Shown: positions 53,168 through 62,606 of the stretch, piece by piece
Position numbering within the stretch: position 1 is the first letter of the stretch
How the letters are laid out: the number at the start of each line of letters is the position of its first letter
From: Faecalimonas sp.
GTDB lineage: Bacteria > Bacillota > Clostridia > Lachnospirales > Lachnospiraceae
Direction of reading: 5' to 3'
Assembly: GCA_029264305.1 (NCBI GenBank)
Contig: JARICA010000018.1
Span: forward strand, 1-64,000
DNA length: 64,000 nucleotides
Made by a program: the position numbers and the translations under genes
The notes under the pieces: model-generated
Databases searched by the model: none
Seen by the model: only the letters and a program-made list of their open reading frames with translations
What the model was told of the DNA's origin: nothing

Positions 53168-54280
53168 GTGAAATTAATAAAAAATTATCAACTAAAAAAT
53201 TTAAAAATTTCTTTGATTGTACTTGTTTTGGCAATTTCTACAATAGGAATACTTGTTGTAGGAAGTGCTAAGCCAAGTTATCAAGGGAAACAAATTATGG
53301 GAGTTATTTTAGGCATTATAACTATGCTTATTGTTGCAGTAATCGATTACAATTGGATATTAAATTTTGCATGGATTATGTATGCCATAAACGTAGTGTT
53401 ACTAGTCCTTGTAAAATTAATTGGTAAAGAAGTAAATGGAGCACAAAGATGGATTGATTTGAAAGTTATTAGCGTACAACCTTCTGATTTGACTAAAATT
53501 TTTATGATTATCTTTTTTGCAAAGTTTTTGATGGATCACGAAGAAGATTTAAATGAACCAAAAAATATTATTAAAGCGGTACTTTTGATTTTACCTTCAC
53601 TTGTTTTGATTGTGGCTCAACCTAATTTATCAAATACAATTTGTCTTGCTGCACTTTTTTGTATACTTATGTTTATTGGCGGTTTGAGTTATAAGTTTAT
53701 TCGTACTGTACTTTTAATCGCAGTTCCTTTAGTTATTATCTTTTTAATTATTGCAGTACAACCTAATCAAAAATTACTTAAGTCGTATCAACAAAAACGT
53801 ATTCTTTCGTGGTTAGAACCAGATAAATATGCAGATCAAGAAGCATATCAACAGATTAATTCGCTTATGGCAATTGGTTCTGGACAAGCAACGGGAAAAG
53901 GGTTAAACAATAAAGGGACAACTTCAGTAAAAAATGGTAATTTTATTTCAGAACCACAAACAGACTTTATTTTCGCCATAATTGGAGAAGAATTAGGATT
54001 TGTTGGTTGTTGTATTACAATAATTTTGTTGTTATTAATTGTAATACAATGTATAATAATAGGTACGAAAGCACAAAATCTGGCAGGACAAATTATTTGT
54101 GGAGGAATAGCCGCACTAATAGGAATACAAACTTTTATTAATATTAGTGTGGCAACAAGAATTTTTCCAAATACAGGTATTCCTTTACCTTTTGTTAGTT
54201 ACGGATTAACTTCTCTTGTAACTTTCTTTATTGGGATTGGATTAGTGCTTAATGTTGGTTTACAACCGAAAAAATATTAG
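53168..54280 (+). CDS. rodA: SEDS peptidoglycan polymerase RodA
   Basis: A 370-residue protein with about 10 membrane helices and the SEDS signatures N-G-A-Q-R-W-I, Q-P-S-D-L-T-K, and near the end P-x-T-G-I-P-L-P-F-V-S-Y-G. It polymerises glycan strands in partnership with the PBP2 encoded upstream. The start is a GTG after GGAGG. Genomic context favours RodA over FtsW or SpoVE. Confidence 0.9.
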   Translation: MKLIKNYQLKNLKISLIVLVLAISTIGILVVGSAKPSYQGKQIMGVILGIITMLIVAVIDYNWILNFAWIMYAINVVLLVLVKLIGKEVNGAQRWIDLKVISVQPSDLTKIFMIIFFAKFLMDHEEDLNEPKNIIKAVLLILPSLVLIVAQPNLSNTICLAALFCILMFIGGLSYKFIRTVLLIAVPLVIIFLIIAVQPNQKLLKSYQQKRILSWLEPDKYADQEAYQQINSLMAIGSGQATGKGLNNKGTTSVKNGNFISEPQTDFIFAIIGEELGFVGCCITIILLLLIVIQCIIIGTKAQNLAGQIICGGIAALIGIQTFINISVATRIFPNTGIPLPFVSYGLTSLVTFFIGIGLVLNVGLQPKKY

Positions 54281-54298
54281 TTAGGAGTTGATTTACAA

Positions 54299-54694
54299 AT
54301 GAATATCGGATTAATTGCTCACGATGCGAAAAAAGCTCTTATGCAGAATTTTTGTATTGCATATCGCGGTATTTTGAAGAAACATAATTTATTTGCGACT
54401 GGTACAACAGGACGTTTGATTGAAGATGTTACGGTTTTGAATATTACAAAATATCTTGCAGGACCATTGGGGGGGATGCAACAATTAGGTGCTCAAATTG
54501 CACAGAATGATATTGATGCTTTAATTTTTCTTCGAGATCCAATGAATGTAAAACCACATGAACCAGATGTAAACGATGTTGTGCGTTTATGTGATATGCA
54601 TAATATTCCAATTGCAACAAATGTTGCTACTGCGGAAATTTTGATTTTAGCAATAGAACGAGGAGATTTAGATTGGCGTGAAATGTATAGATAA
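54299..54694 (+). CDS. mgsA: Methylglyoxal synthase
   Basis: A 131-residue enzyme making methylglyoxal from dihydroxyacetone phosphate. The motifs I-A-H-D-A-K-K, A-T-G-T-T-G-R, S/G-G-P-L-G-G-M-Q-Q-L-G-A and F-L-R-D-P-M-N-V-K-P-H carry the phosphate site and catalytic Asp residues. TTAGGAG precedes the ATG. It closes the rodA cluster. Confidence 0.95.
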   Translation: MNIGLIAHDAKKALMQNFCIAYRGILKKHNLFATGTTGRLIEDVTVLNITKYLAGPLGGMQQLGAQIAQNDIDALIFLRDPMNVKPHEPDVNDVVRLCDMHNIPIATNVATAEILILAIERGDLDWREMYR

Positions 54695-55643
54695 ATATAT
54701 CAAAATGATTTTGTGTGGAATTTTAACTTCTTCATTTCTTATCGGTTGTGGTACTTCTGGAAGTAATCTTTCTACTTATGAAAACGAGCAATATAAGAAG
54801 ACAGTTTATAAAGCTGATGGAATCGCTGAAAAACTTTGTGTAACGTCTAAAGAAGAGGTTTCTTACAAATCAGTTAATACCGATGCAACACTAAGTGCTG
54901 TTGGATTATTTGACCTTCATGATAAAAAAGTACTATATGGAAAAAATATTTATAAAAAAATTTATCCAGCAAGTACGACAAAAATTTTAACTGCTTTAGT
55001 TGCTTTGAAATATGGTAATTTAGATGATGTAGTAACTGTTTCAAAAACAGCAACAACATTTCCACCTGCAGCTTCATTGTGTGGGATTAAGGCTGGAGAT
55101 AAACTTACTTTAAGAGAATTACTGTATGGATTGCTGATTCCTTCTGGGAATGATGCCGCAGTAGCAATTGCAGAACATATTTCTGGAAGTGTAGAAAATT
55201 TTGCTAAGTTAATGAATAAAGAAGCGTATGATATTGGTGCTACACATACACATTTTGTTAACCCTCATGGTCTACATGATAATAATCATTATACGACGGC
55301 GTACGATTTATACCTTATTTTTAATCAATGTATTCAATATGATGAGTTCATTAAGATTGTATCTGAAACGAAATACGATATGTCTGTTACCAGTACAGAT
55401 GGAACAATTCGTACATTACCGTTGGAAACAACAAGCCTTTATGGATTAGGGAAGGCAGAAAAACCAGAACATTTAACTGTAATCGGTGGAAAGACTGGAA
55501 ATACAGGAGAAGCAAAAAGATGTTTAGTATTGCTTTCAAAAAATGAAGAGGGTCATTTGTATGTTTCAATTGTTATGGGTGCGGAAACAAAATCTCTCGT
55601 ATATAAAAATATGAATAAAATGCTTAATGCAGTTTCAGAATAA
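54678..55643 (+). CDS. D-alanyl-D-alanine carboxypeptidase, lipoprotein type
   Basis: A 321-residue serine carboxypeptidase of the DacA class: S99-T-T-K102, S156-G-N158 and K272-T-G. The N-terminus has a signal peptide ending L-I-G-C24, a lipobox, so it is probably a membrane-anchored lipoprotein; the C-terminal anchor domain of PBP5 is missing. It trims pentapeptides in peptidoglycan. The start is GTG 54678 in the end of mgsA, with AGGAG 12 bases upstream, a long spacing. Confidence 0.87.
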   Translation: MKCIDKYIKMILCGILTSSFLIGCGTSGSNLSTYENEQYKKTVYKADGIAEKLCVTSKEEVSYKSVNTDATLSAVGLFDLHDKKVLYGKNIYKKIYPASTTKILTALVALKYGNLDDVVTVSKTATTFPPAASLCGIKAGDKLTLRELLYGLLIPSGNDAAVAIAEHISGSVENFAKLMNKEAYDIGATHTHFVNPHGLHDNNHYTTAYDLYLIFNQCIQYDEFIKIVSETKYDMSVTSTDGTIRTLPLETTSLYGLGKAEKPEHLTVIGGKTGNTGEAKRCLVLLSKNEEGHLYVSIVMGAETKSLVYKNMNKMLNAVSE

Positions 55644-55645
55644 TT

Positions 55646-55674
55646 AAAGGGAGGCAAAAACCTCCCTTTGTTTT
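55646..55674. terminator. Bidirectional intrinsic terminator
   Basis: AAAGGGAGG, a 6-base loop and CCTCCCTTT form a perfect 9-bp stem followed by GTTTT. It lies between the carboxypeptidase gene and the convergent DUF378 gene, and the leading A-run allows use in both directions. Confidence 0.9.
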
Positions 55675-55677
55675 ATA

Positions 55678-55875
55678 CTACATTTCTTTAATCCGTCCAT
55701 ATAAACTGATTAAGTATAACCCACAAAGTCCAATAATCGTATAAACTGCTCTTGATAGGAAGGATAATTCTCCAAATAAGAATGAAACAAGATCAAATTG
55801 AAAAATTCCGATTAAAAGCCAGTTGATTGCACCTAAAATAACTAATGTGAGTGCGGTATTGTCAAACCATTTCAT
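55678..55875 (-). CDS. DUF378 small membrane protein
   Basis: A 65-residue protein with two membrane helices and the DUF378 pattern L-x-I-L-G-A-I-N-W-L-L-I-G-I-F and V-Y-T-I-I-G-L-C-G-L-Y. Function is unknown. GGGGG precedes the ATG on the minus strand. It is the only minus-strand gene for many kilobases, set off by the shared terminator. Confidence 0.88.
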   Translation of the reverse strand: MKWFDNTALTLVILGAINWLLIGIFQFDLVSFLFGELSFLSRAVYTIIGLCGLYLISLYGRIKEM

Positions 55876-55946
55876 ATGATTCCCCCTTATTCATGATAGC
55901 AGTAGTATTTGCAAAAAAAATCAATTTATACATAGAGGAATAAACA

Positions 55947-56894
55947 ATGAGTGAAAAAAAATTATATAATAAATATTCTGATTATCTGAAAGAAAAATAT
56001 GGAGAAAAAGTATATAAACTTCCAATTAATCTCCCTCTTACATGTCCAAATAGAATAAATGGACATGGTTGTAGTTTTTGTGCAGATGTGGGCACTGGTT
56101 TTGAAGCAATGAAATCAACCGTTTCTGTTACAGAACAACTAGAAAAAACAAAAGAGTATATTTCAGGCAGATATCATGCAAAAAAATTTATTGCCTATTT
56201 TCAAAATTACACAAATACATATATGCCATTAGAAGTGTTTAAAAAGTATGTTTTAGAAGCTGTTAAGGTTTCGAATATTGTAGAAATTTCCATTTCTACG
56301 AGACCAGATTGTGTAAGAGAAGACTATCTACAATTTTTAAAAACTGTAGAAGAAACGTATCACATTTCTATTCATTTAGAATTGGGTTTGCAAACAGTAA
56401 ATTATCATACACTTGATTTTATTTCAAGAGGTCATGGAATTGCAGAATATATTGATGCCGTAAAAAGAATACAGAGATATGGATTTTCTATTTGTACGCA
56501 TTTAATTTTAAATCTCCCCCAGGATACATTGAGAGATACAATAGAAACAGCCAAAGTAGTTTCAGCACTAGAAACGGATATCGTGAAATTACATTCGCTT
56601 TACATTCCTAAAAACACACCATTGTGTGAGGCTTATGAACATGGTACAATTAAGTTATGTTCTAAAGAAGAATATATTGAGCGGCTTGCAATATTTTTGG
56701 CATATTTAAGTCCAAATATTATTGTTGAACGTTTATTTAGTCGTGTTCCAGAAAAAGATGCCGTATTCTCTAATTGGAATACAAGTTGGTGGAAATTACA
56801 AGATGAAGCACTTGCTTACATGAAGAAAAATAGATATTATCAGGGGAAATTTTATAATTACTTAAATGGAGCTGCATTAAATAGTTTATCATAG
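55947..56894 (+). CDS. TIGR01212-family radical SAM protein (YhcC-like)
   Basis: A 315-residue radical SAM protein. Its cluster motif C-P-N-R-I-N-G-H-G-C-S-F-C has the C-x8-C-x2-C spacing of the YhcC/TIGR01212 family, followed by Y-F-Q-N-Y-T-N-T-Y and E-L-G-L-Q-T. The substrate is unknown, with RNA modification suggested. It leads a run of co-directional genes typical of Lachnospiraceae. Confidence 0.9.
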   Translation: MSEKKLYNKYSDYLKEKYGEKVYKLPINLPLTCPNRINGHGCSFCADVGTGFEAMKSTVSVTEQLEKTKEYISGRYHAKKFIAYFQNYTNTYMPLEVFKKYVLEAVKVSNIVEISISTRPDCVREDYLQFLKTVEETYHISIHLELGLQTVNYHTLDFISRGHGIAEYIDAVKRIQRYGFSICTHLILNLPQDTLRDTIETAKVVSALETDIVKLHSLYIPKNTPLCEAYEHGTIKLCSKEEYIERLAIFLAYLSPNIIVERLFSRVPEKDAVFSNWNTSWWKLQDEALAYMKKNRYYQGKFYNYLNGAALNSLS

Positions 56895-56906
56895 GAGGCT
56901 TTTGAT

Positions 56907-58286
56907 TTGTCAGAGAATAAAAAAGTAATCGTTTATCGAAAAAAATGGAAAATGAATGTTGGTATCATATTATTTGGGACTTTATTTATTTATCTAATTA
57001 TTTTAATTATCTCTTACGCAACAAGGAATCACGTTGATTCATATGAGGTGCATATGGGGAGAATTTTAAATGATGAAAACTATACTGGAATGGCTATACG
57101 AGAGGAAAAAATAGTTTTGTCCGATAAAGATGGCTATATAAAATATTCCTCCACAGAAAATAGGAAAATTAAAAAAGGAGAAAAAATATGTGCTATGTCT
57201 TCTGAAAAGTTTGTCAACCAAACTACCGGAAATTTTGCGAAAGAAAAAGCAATAAAAAGTTTGACAGAAGAACAACAAAATTCTCTTAGTCTTACCGTGC
57301 AATCATTTACAAATAATTTTTCGGATTCAAATTTTTCAGAAGTATATTCTTTTAAGGAGACAATCAAAAATACATTATCTGATTTTTCTTCTGATGAAAA
57401 TGATTTTTTTAATAAAATATCAAATAGCACGCCGGAAGATTTCCTATTAAAAAGCGAAGATGATGGGGTTATTGTATATAATACAGATGGATATGAATCA
57501 TTTACGGAAGAGCAAATTAGGAGATCTAATTTTGATAGACAAAAATATTATGTGAAAGAATTGAATGATAACATGAAAATTTCTTCTGGAGAACCAATAT
57601 GTAAGTTAATTACTTCAGAGAATTGGTCGGTAGCCATTCCTATTACAGAAAGAACAGCTAAAGAATTAAAAGATAGAACAATGATTACTGTTCGATTTTT
57701 AAAGGATGATGAAAAGATGGTGGGAAATCTTTTTGTAAAAAAACAGGAAAATCAATATATGGCCTACATCCATTTTTCTAGTGGAATGATACGTTATGCA
57801 AATGAACGTTTTCTTGATTTGGAATTAATTTTTACAGATTATAGCGGGTTGAAAATTCCTAAATCTGCTATTGTTGAAAAGCCTTTTTTTGTAATACCAA
57901 CAGAATATATTGTAAAAGGTGGGAACAGTAATGAAACAGGCGTATTAAAAAAATCATCCAAAAATAAAAATACAGTAGAATTTGTTCCATTGGATGTTTA
58001 TTCTGAAAAAGATCAGTTATCATATGTTGATTTGTCGGAATTAAATAAGGGAGATATTATTATTAAACCTGATTCCAATATGACACATATAATCGGAGAA
58101 ACAAAAAAATTATCTGGTGTTTATCAGATTAATAAGGGATACGCTATATTCAAACAAGTAGAAATTCTTTGTGAACGTAAAGAGTTTTATATTGTTCAAG
58201 CAAAAAATGAATTTGGTTTATCAAATTATGACCATATTGCTTTATATGGGAAAAAAATAAAAGAAAATGACATTATTGTGCAGTAG
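56907..58286 (+). CDS. HlyD-like membrane-anchored protein
   Basis: A 459-residue protein with a single N-terminal membrane helix (about 15-36) and a large outer region with lipoyl/HlyD-like beta segments (G-Y-I-K-Y, G-V-I-V-Y-N-T-D-G) flanking a helical part. It resembles adaptor proteins but has no transporter partner here. Such genes occur with yggS and sepF in Lachnospiraceae, so a role in envelope or division is possible. Start TTG 56907 after AGGAGG. Confidence 0.65.
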   Translation: MSENKKVIVYRKKWKMNVGIILFGTLFIYLIILIISYATRNHVDSYEVHMGRILNDENYTGMAIREEKIVLSDKDGYIKYSSTENRKIKKGEKICAMSSEKFVNQTTGNFAKEKAIKSLTEEQQNSLSLTVQSFTNNFSDSNFSEVYSFKETIKNTLSDFSSDENDFFNKISNSTPEDFLLKSEDDGVIVYNTDGYESFTEEQIRRSNFDRQKYYVKELNDNMKISSGEPICKLITSENWSVAIPITERTAKELKDRTMITVRFLKDDEKMVGNLFVKKQENQYMAYIHFSSGMIRYANERFLDLELIFTDYSGLKIPKSAIVEKPFFVIPTEYIVKGGNSNETGVLKKSSKNKNTVEFVPLDVYSEKDQLSYVDLSELNKGDIIIKPDSNMTHIIGETKKLSGVYQINKGYAIFKQVEILCERKEFYIVQAKNEFGLSNYDHIALYGKKIKENDIIVQ

Positions 58287-58296
58287 GAGTGATCAA

Positions 58297-58992
58297 ATGT
58301 TAAAAGATAATTTAAATTATGTTATGAAAAAAGTTTGTGAAAGTTGCCATAAAAAATCTTTAAATGTGGATGATATAACTGTAATTGCTGTAAGTAAAAC
58401 AAAACCAATAGAAATGATAGAGGAATTATATAATAACGGATGCAGAGATTTTGGTGAAAATAAAGTGCAGGAACTTCTAGATAAATATGAGGTATTGCCA
58501 AAGGATATCCACTGGCATATGATTGGCCATTTGCAGACAAATAAAGTAAAATACATTGTAGATAAAGTAGCATTAATTCATTCTGTAGATTCATTACGCT
58601 TAGCTGAAACTATTGAAAGAGAAGCAGCGAAAAAAGATTGTATTGTTAATATTTTAATTGAAGTAAATATGGCAAAGGAGGAAAGTAAATTTGGTGTCTA
58701 TCCTGAAAATTTAGAGAAACTTTTAAGAGAAATCCATACTTTATCTCATATTCGTGTAAAAGGATTAATGACTGTTGCACCAAATGTAAAAAATCCAGAA
58801 GAAAATCGAGAAATTTTCACTAAAATGAAGAATTTATCTGTTGACATTGCAGAGAAAAACATTGATAATATTACTATGAGCATTCTTTCCATGGGAATGA
58901 GCAATGACTATGCTATAGCGATAGAAGAAGGAGCAAATGTAATCCGTGTAGGAACTTCTATCTTTGGGGCTAGAAATTACAATATAGAATAA
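58297..58992 (+). CDS. PLP homeostasis protein YggS/YlmE
   Basis: A 231-residue alanine-racemase-fold protein that binds PLP through the Lys of I-A-V-S-K-T-K-P. Other hallmarks are F-G-E-N-K-V-Q-E, H-M-I-G-H-L-Q-T-N-K and L-S-M-G-M-S-N-D-Y. It keeps free PLP balanced and has no known catalytic reaction. GGAG precedes ATG 58297. It heads the sepF-ylmH group. Confidence 0.92.
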   Translation: MLKDNLNYVMKKVCESCHKKSLNVDDITVIAVSKTKPIEMIEELYNNGCRDFGENKVQELLDKYEVLPKDIHWHMIGHLQTNKVKYIVDKVALIHSVDSLRLAETIEREAAKKDCIVNILIEVNMAKEESKFGVYPENLEKLLREIHTLSHIRVKGLMTVAPNVKNPEENREIFTKMKNLSVDIAEKNIDNITMSILSMGMSNDYAIAIEEGANVIRVGTSIFGARNYNIE

Positions 58993-59015
58993 AAATATAA
59001 GGAGAATATACAGTA

Positions 59016-59552
59016 ATGGGTGTTTTGGACAAATTTTTGAATATTATGAAATTAGATGATGGAGAAGAAGACGATTTCTTAGGAGAAGAGGATTTTGAGG
59101 AATACGAAGAAAAGCCAAAAAAATCTTTTTTTAGAAGAGATAAAGAAGAAGTTGAAGATTTTGATTTACAAGAAGAAAGTAAAGAAAAATCAGCCTCTCT
59201 TTCTAATCATAGCAACAATAAGGTAACACCAATGCGTCAGCCAAACGGAAAAAGAGCTGCAAGTATGGAAGTGTGTGTGATTAAGCCGACGGCAGTAGAT
59301 GATGCGCGAGAAATCACAGAAACATTATTAAGTGGACGAACAGTTATTTTAAATTTAGAAGGAATTGATTTAGAAGTTGCGCAACGTATTATTGATTTCA
59401 CTTCAGGTGCTACATATGCTATTAGAGGAAATTTGCAGAAAATTTCCAACTATATTTTCTTAGTTACACCTACAAATGTAGAAATTTCTGGAGATTTACA
59501 AGATTTATTAAATACATCTTTTGACGTACCATCTATTCGAACAAGATTTTAG
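59016..59552 (+). CDS. sepF: Cell division protein SepF
   Basis: A 178-residue SepF: an N-terminal membrane-binding helix (V-L-D-K-F-L-N-I-M-K-L), an acidic and basic linker, and the C-terminal domain with L-L-S-G-R-T-V-I-L-N-L-E-G, A-Q-R-I-I-D-F-x-S-G and the late F-L-V-T-P. It tethers FtsZ and shapes the septum. AAGGAG precedes the ATG. Confidence 0.93.
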   Translation: MGVLDKFLNIMKLDDGEEDDFLGEEDFEEYEEKPKKSFFRRDKEEVEDFDLQEESKEKSASLSNHSNNKVTPMRQPNGKRAASMEVCVIKPTAVDDAREITETLLSGRTVILNLEGIDLEVAQRIIDFTSGATYAIRGNLQKISNYIFLVTPTNVEISGDLQDLLNTSFDVPSIRTRF

Positions 59553-59562
59553 GAATAATGTT

Positions 59563-60318
59563 ATGCAGAAAGAAGAGATTGTATTACAGAAAAGACTGAT
59601 AGAATTATCAAGGATATCTTATCAAAGAGGAATTGCTACGTATTCAGATTTTTTAAATCTCAATGAGTTGAATATTTTACATACAACATCATCAAATCTG
59701 TTTTTTACAAAGTACGAAACAGATGGAGGATATTGTGGTTCAGAGCGTCAGATGGTTGCTTTTCTACCTGATGCTCTTTATTATACACCTTTTTATCCGA
59801 TAAAAGTCTTAAAAATATCTCCTTTACATAAAAAGTTTGCTGAAGAACTTTCTCATAGGGATTATTTAGGGGCTATATTAAATTTAGGGATTGAACGTTG
59901 TAAATTAGGAGATATTTTACTTATTGATGGAAATGCATATGCTTTTATACATGAATCCTTGGCTGATTTTATTTGTCAAAATTTAACAAGAATACGTCAT
60001 ACTTCTGTATATGTCGAAATAGAAGACGAACAGACTTTTTCGTATACGCCTAATATTGAGGAAATCAAAGGAACTGTTGCATCAATTCGATTAGATAGTA
60101 TTCTTTCCCTTGCTTTTTCAATATCAAGAAATAAACTTGTTCCTCTCATTGAAACAGGACTTGTTTTTGTGAATGGAAAGCTTATTACTACAAATAGCTA
60201 TAATATTAAAGAAAATGATATTATTTCGGTTAGAAAAAAGGGGAGAGTTCAATATAAGGGAATTCTTTCACAGACGAAAAAAGGACGTTATTATGTACTT
60301 TTGCATAAATATGTATAA
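59563..60318 (+). CDS. S4-domain RNA-binding protein YlmH
   Basis: A 251-residue YlmH. The middle contains G-D-I-L-L-I-D-G-N-A-Y and the C-terminus an S4 domain (S-I-R-L-D-S-I-L-S-L-A-F-S-I-S-R-N-K, V-N-G-K). YlmH binds stalled 50S subunits in B. subtilis and takes part in ribosome quality control. ATG 59563 is preferred to 59521, which lies in sepF. The ylmG gene usually found before it is missing. Confidence 0.9.
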   Translation: MQKEEIVLQKRLIELSRISYQRGIATYSDFLNLNELNILHTTSSNLFFTKYETDGGYCGSERQMVAFLPDALYYTPFYPIKVLKISPLHKKFAEELSHRDYLGAILNLGIERCKLGDILLIDGNAYAFIHESLADFICQNLTRIRHTSVYVEIEDEQTFSYTPNIEEIKGTVASIRLDSILSLAFSISRNKLVPLIETGLVFVNGKLITTNSYNIKENDIISVRKKGRVQYKGILSQTKKGRYYVLLHKYV

Positions 60319-60333
60319 TAGAAGGAGATTGAC

Positions 60334-60861
60334 ATGAAAAAGGAAAAAATAAAATGTTATATATGTAGTATTTTAATGGTAATACTATGTATTTTTTTTG
60401 ATCAATATACAAAATTTTTAGCTGTAGAACATTTAAAAGGCAAAAAAAGTTTTATAGTGATTAAGGATATTTTTGAACTTAACTATTTAGAAAATAGAGG
60501 AGCTGCCTTTGGGATGTTGCAAAATCAAAGAACCTTTTTTGTTTTCAGTTTTATTTTGATTATAGCCGCAGTATTATATTTATATATAAAATTACCAGTG
60601 AGCAAAAGGTTTTTACCACTACACATTTGTGGGATTTTGATTGTTTCCGGTGCAATTGGAAATATGATTGATAGACTACGTTTAGGATATGTTATCGATT
60701 TTTTTTATTTTAAATTAATTGATTTTCCTATTTTTAATGTTGCTGATATTTTCGTTGTGGTAAGCGTAATTCTTCTTGCTATACTCATTTTGTTTGTTTA
60801 TAAAGATAAAGAAATTAATGATATTTTTAGTTTTAAAGTAAATGGAAGAGGATTGAAGTAG
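60334..60861 (+). CDS. lspA: Lipoprotein signal peptidase (signal peptidase II)
   Basis: A 175-residue membrane aspartyl protease with four helices and the catalytic segments G-A-I-G-N-M-I-D-R-L-R-L-G-Y-V-I-D-F and F-N-V-A-D-I-F. It cleaves lipoprotein signal peptides, and the carboxypeptidase at 54.7 kb is a likely client. AGAAGGAG precedes the ATG. Confidence 0.94.
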   Translation: MKKEKIKCYICSILMVILCIFFDQYTKFLAVEHLKGKKSFIVIKDIFELNYLENRGAAFGMLQNQRTFFVFSFILIIAAVLYLYIKLPVSKRFLPLHICGILIVSGAIGNMIDRLRLGYVIDFFYFKLIDFPIFNVADIFVVVSVILLAILILFVYKDKEINDIFSFKVNGRGLK

Positions 60862-60862
60862 T

Positions 60863-61786
60863 ATGAAAGAAGAACAATTTACTATACAAGAAAATGATAC
60901 TGGGACAAGAATTGATGTATTTCTTTCTAAAAAACTAGATAATATTTCACGGTCATATATTCAAAAATTAATTAAAGACAACGATATTACCGTAAATGGT
61001 GTAACCGTTAAAGCAAACTATAAAGTTAATATGAATGATATAATAAAGGTAAGTATTCCTGAATTAGCAGAACCAGATATTCTTCCGGAAAAAATCCCGT
61101 TAGATATTCTATATGAGGATAAAGATATTCTTATTGTAAATAAACCAAAAGGAATGGTTGTACATCCTTGTCCAGGACATTACTCAGGAACACTGGTAAA
61201 TGCTCTTATGAATTATTGCAAAGAGGATTTATCTGGTATTAATGGAGTAATGAGACCAGGAATTGTACATCGTATAGATATGGATACGACAGGCTCTCTT
61301 TTAGTTTGTAAAAATGATTTTGCACATCAAAAACTTGCTGAAGATTTGAAAATACATAATATCAAACGGATCTATCATGCAATTGTGCATGGTATCATAA
61401 AAGAAGATGAAGGAATAATAGACGCGCCAATCGGAAGACATTCTGTTGATCGAAAAAAGATGAGTATTAATTACAAAAATGGAAAAGATGCAATTACGCA
61501 TTATAAAGTTTTAAAAAGATTTTCAAATTATACTTATATAGAATGTCAACTAGAAACAGGACGAACACATCAAATTCGTGTACATATGGCAAGTATACAT
61601 CATGCACTTGTGGGTGATACAGTTTATGGTCCTGCAAAATCCGCATTTCATTTACAAGGGCAAACATTACACGCAAAAATATTGGGAATTCATCATCCAA
61701 GAACAAACGAATATTTAGAGATAGATGCACCATTACCAACATATTTTATTGATTTATTAGATAAATTAGATAAAATGTCAAGATGA
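60863..61786 (+). CDS. 23S rRNA pseudouridine synthase, RluD family
   Basis: A 307-residue enzyme with an N-terminal S4 domain and the RluA/RluD catalytic motif H-R-I-D-M-D-T-T-G, plus V-N-K-P-K-G-M-V-V-H-P and G-R-T-H-Q-I-R-V-H. It follows lspA by 1 base, the order seen across Firmicutes (YlyB). Confidence 0.93.
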   Translation: MKEEQFTIQENDTGTRIDVFLSKKLDNISRSYIQKLIKDNDITVNGVTVKANYKVNMNDIIKVSIPELAEPDILPEKIPLDILYEDKDILIVNKPKGMVVHPCPGHYSGTLVNALMNYCKEDLSGINGVMRPGIVHRIDMDTTGSLLVCKNDFAHQKLAEDLKIHNIKRIYHAIVHGIIKEDEGIIDAPIGRHSVDRKKMSINYKNGKDAITHYKVLKRFSNYTYIECQLETGRTHQIRVHMASIHHALVGDTVYGPAKSAFHLQGQTLHAKILGIHHPRTNEYLEIDAPLPTYFIDLLDKLDKMSR

Positions 61787-61884
61787 TTTTTCAGAATATA
61801 TATACTTCTTAAAGAAAATGTTGTATAATATTTATTAATAGTATTTACAATGTATTTATAATTTGCATAAGGAGTGTGACTGTT

Positions 61885-62529
61885 ATGAAAAAAACAAATA
61901 CGATTATTACTATCGGACGGCAGTTTGGAAGTGGTGGACGTGAAATCGGAAAATTGTTAGCAGATGAATTACATATTGATTTTTATGATAAAGAAATGTT
62001 AGCAATTGCTGCGAAGGAAAGTGGAATTTGCGAAGAACTTTTTGAAACCCATGACGAAAAACCAACAAATAGTTTCTTATATTCTCTTGTTATGGATACA
62101 TACGCTATGGGATATTCTCCAAATACTTTAGTAGATATGCCGCTTAATCATAAAATTTTTCTTGCACAATTTGATGCTATTAAGAAAATTGCAAATCAAG
62201 GACCATGTGTATTAGTAGGAAGATGTGCGGACTATGCTTTGGAATCCTATGAAAACAGAACAAGTGTGTTTATTCATGCCGATTTAAACAACCGAATCAA
62301 ACGCATTGCACGTATTTATAATTTAACAGATACAAAAGCAAAAGATCTAATTTTAAAAACAGATAAGAAACGTGCAAGTTACTATAATTATTATAGTAAT
62401 AAGAAATGGGCTGCAGCAAATAGTTACGATTTGTGTTTAGATAGTTCAAAACTAGGAATAAACGGAACAGTAAATGCAATATTATCTTATATAGAAGTGA
62501 AAGATAGCATTAACGAAATAAATTTTTAA
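61885..62529 (+). CDS. Cytidylate kinase-like family protein
   Basis: A 214-residue P-loop protein with I-T-I-G-R-Q-F-G-S-G-G-R-E-I-G-K at the N-terminus and V-L-V-G-R-C-A-D-Y in the middle, the pattern of the cytidylate kinase-like family abundant in gut Clostridia. It is not the housekeeping Cmk; the true substrate is unknown. AAGGAG lies before ATG 61885; an in-frame GTG at 61876 is too close to it. Confidence 0.85.
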   Translation: MKKTNTIITIGRQFGSGGREIGKLLADELHIDFYDKEMLAIAAKESGICEELFETHDEKPTNSFLYSLVMDTYAMGYSPNTLVDMPLNHKIFLAQFDAIKKIANQGPCVLVGRCADYALESYENRTSVFIHADLNNRIKRIARIYNLTDTKAKDLILKTDKKRASYYNYYSNKKWAAANSYDLCLDSSKLGINGTVNAILSYIEVKDSINEINF

Positions 62530-62541
62530 AGTAATAAATAA

Positions 62542-62597
62542 AATCCCCTTTTCTTTTTGCTAAGCAATTAGGTATATATCAAATAGAAAAGGGGATT
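62542..62597. terminator. Bidirectional terminator with long loop
   Basis: AATCCCCTTTTCT and AGAAAAGGGGATT are perfect 13-bp complements separated by 30 bases, within which TTGC-TAA-GCAA forms a nested hairpin. It lies between convergent genes and probably ends both transcripts. I see no sign of transposase-related ends. Confidence 0.75.
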
Positions 62598-62606
62598 CTT
62601 ACTTTG

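Noticed and set aside
62542-62597. 56-base inverted repeat as a miniature transposable element
   Set aside because: It lies exactly between two convergent genes, has a terminator-like GC core with A/T flanks, and shows no target-site duplication or second copy in the window.
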